From: Anaerolineales bacterium
GTDB taxonomy: Bacteria > Chloroflexota > Anaerolineae > Anaerolineales > Villigracilaceae
Length of the DNA: 5,786 nt
Assembly: GCA_025938055.1 (NCBI GenBank)
Contig: JAICQC010000296.1
Location: 1-5,786, forward strand
Direction of reading: 5' to 3'
The number at the start of each line of letters is the position of its first letter. Position 1 is the stretch's first letter. The position numbers and the translations under genes are program-made. The notes under the pieces were generated by a model that was not told where the DNA came from, did no database searches, and saw only the letters and a program-made list of their open reading frames with translations. Shown piece after piece: positions 5,098-5,786 of the stretch.

Positions 5098-5786
5098 ATG
5101 TCAAGTTCAAAACCACAAATCCTTCTAACAAACGATGATGGAATTCTTTCCCCCGGACTTTGGGCTGCAGCAACCGCTCTCTCGAAGCTCGGGTTTGTTA
5201 CCGTCACCGCGCCGCGTGAACAATCCTCAGGTGCGGGGCGCAGCCTTCCAAACACATCGGATGGGATCATCGAGGAGCAGCGTGTCCAGGTCAATGGTCA
5301 GGAATGGAGTGTGTTCTCGATCGGCGGAACCCCTGCTCAGACCGTACTGCACGGCGTGCTGGAGGTGATGAAGCGAAAGCCTGACCTGGTCGTTTCGGGA
5401 ATCAATTATGGCGAAAATGTCGCCACAGGTGTCACTATCTCAGGGACCGTGGGGGCGGCGATGGAAGCGGCGTCTCTGGGGATTCCCGCGATGGCTGTTT
5501 CCCTGGAAGCTGAGTCGAAATACCATCTCACGTATTCTGAAGAGGTGAGTTTTCTGGTGGCTGCCGAGTTTGCCGCCCGAATTGCCCGCCTGCTCCTGGA
5601 AAAGAAATTCCCGCCAGATGTGGATGTCCTGAAAGTTGACGTGCCCTCGGACGCGACAGTGGATACACCCTGGCAGCTGACCCGTATATCCAGGCAAAGA
5701 TATTACGAGCCTGTTGCACCCGCCCGTGAAGCCTGGAGCGAGCGCGGTATCATCGGCTATCAGGAAGCCGGGCAATTTGACAAGGA
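5098..5786 (+). CDS. surE: 5'/3'-nucleotidase SurE, 3'-truncated by the window edge
   Basis: ATG 5098 opens a frame that continues without a stop to the window end (229 complete codons; full SurE proteins are about 250 residues or slightly longer, so little is missing). SurE is a cytosolic, metal-dependent nucleoside 5'/3'-monophosphate phosphohydrolase, linked to nucleotide salvage and stationary-phase survival. The N-terminal signature ILLTNDDGILSPG carries metal ligands D13 and D14. APREQSSGAGRS supplies S44, and VVSGINYGEN supplies N103. The ISGTVGAAMEA motif and the GIPAMAVSL strand follow, and DVLKVDVPSD matches the late conserved LNVNxP strand. The common APD of the second motif is APR here. 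The ribosome binding site is weak (GGAAA at 5089-5093). The start lies only 26 nt after the tRNA terminator, and no good promoter fits in that gap. Identification is firm. Confidence 0.95.
   Translation, partial: MSSSKPQILLTNDDGILSPGLWAAATALSKLGFVTVTAPREQSSGAGRSLPNTSDGIIEEQRVQVNGQEWSVFSIGGTPAQTVLHGVLEVMKRKPDLVVSGINYGENVATGVTISGTVGAAMEAASLGIPAMAVSLEAESKYHLTYSEEVSFLVAAEFAARIARLLLEKKFPPDVDVLKVDVPSDATVDTPWQLTRISRQRYYEPVAPAREAWSERGIIGYQEAGQFDK

Noticed and set aside
5440..5775. 111-codon open frame on the minus strand
   Set aside because: It is antisense to surE, whose motifs are unmistakable on the + strand; no family features.

Overview
The window looks like a piece of a Chloroflexota chromosome, most likely class Anaerolineae. 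This placement is an inference. It rests on the STAND/TPR/BTAD regulator architecture, the mixed PAS-GAF-HD-GYP protein and the style of the SurE sequence, not on a database match. All genes that can be supported lie on the + strand.

Layout: (1) 1-2700 is the 3' part (899 codons) of a large MalT-like STAND regulator. It has the end of the ATPase module, a long TPR superhelix, and a SARP-type winged helix plus BTAD domain instead of a LuxR helix-turn-helix. (2) 2701-2802 is a short intergenic region with two perfect 11-bp direct repeats (12-bp period) just upstream of a TATTAT -10-like box. This is the geometry expected for a SARP/BTAD activator site. (3) 2803-2946 is a 47-residue peptide gene made of a 16-residue head and three identical PSDGGSGTR(RS) units. 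(4) 2971-3249 is a 92-residue helical protein resembling the Os1348/NHLP/LigA-like small proteins found around RiPP precursors. (5) 3250-3396 is non-coding with small inverted repeats and a possible 15-codon leader ORF. (6) 3397-4863 is a cytoplasmic PAS-GAF-HD-GYP protein, probably a cyclic-di-GMP phosphodiesterase. (7) 4894-5071 is a tRNA-Arg(GCG) transcription unit with a consensus-like promoter and an intrinsic terminator. (8) 5098 to the window end is the 5' part of surE.

The most interesting part is 1-3249. A sensor-type TPR/BTAD regulator is followed at once by a putative SARP-type operator, a repeat-peptide gene and a RiPP-associated-type small protein. In the peptide gene the three repeats are identical as protein but differ at most codons as DNA, so selection appears to act on the peptide. 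I propose, as inference only, that the regulator controls the peptide/small-protein pair and that the pair forms a RiPP-like or peptide-signalling module. No maturase or exporter is visible in the window. The HD-GYP, tRNA and surE genes look like ordinary chromosomal neighbours.
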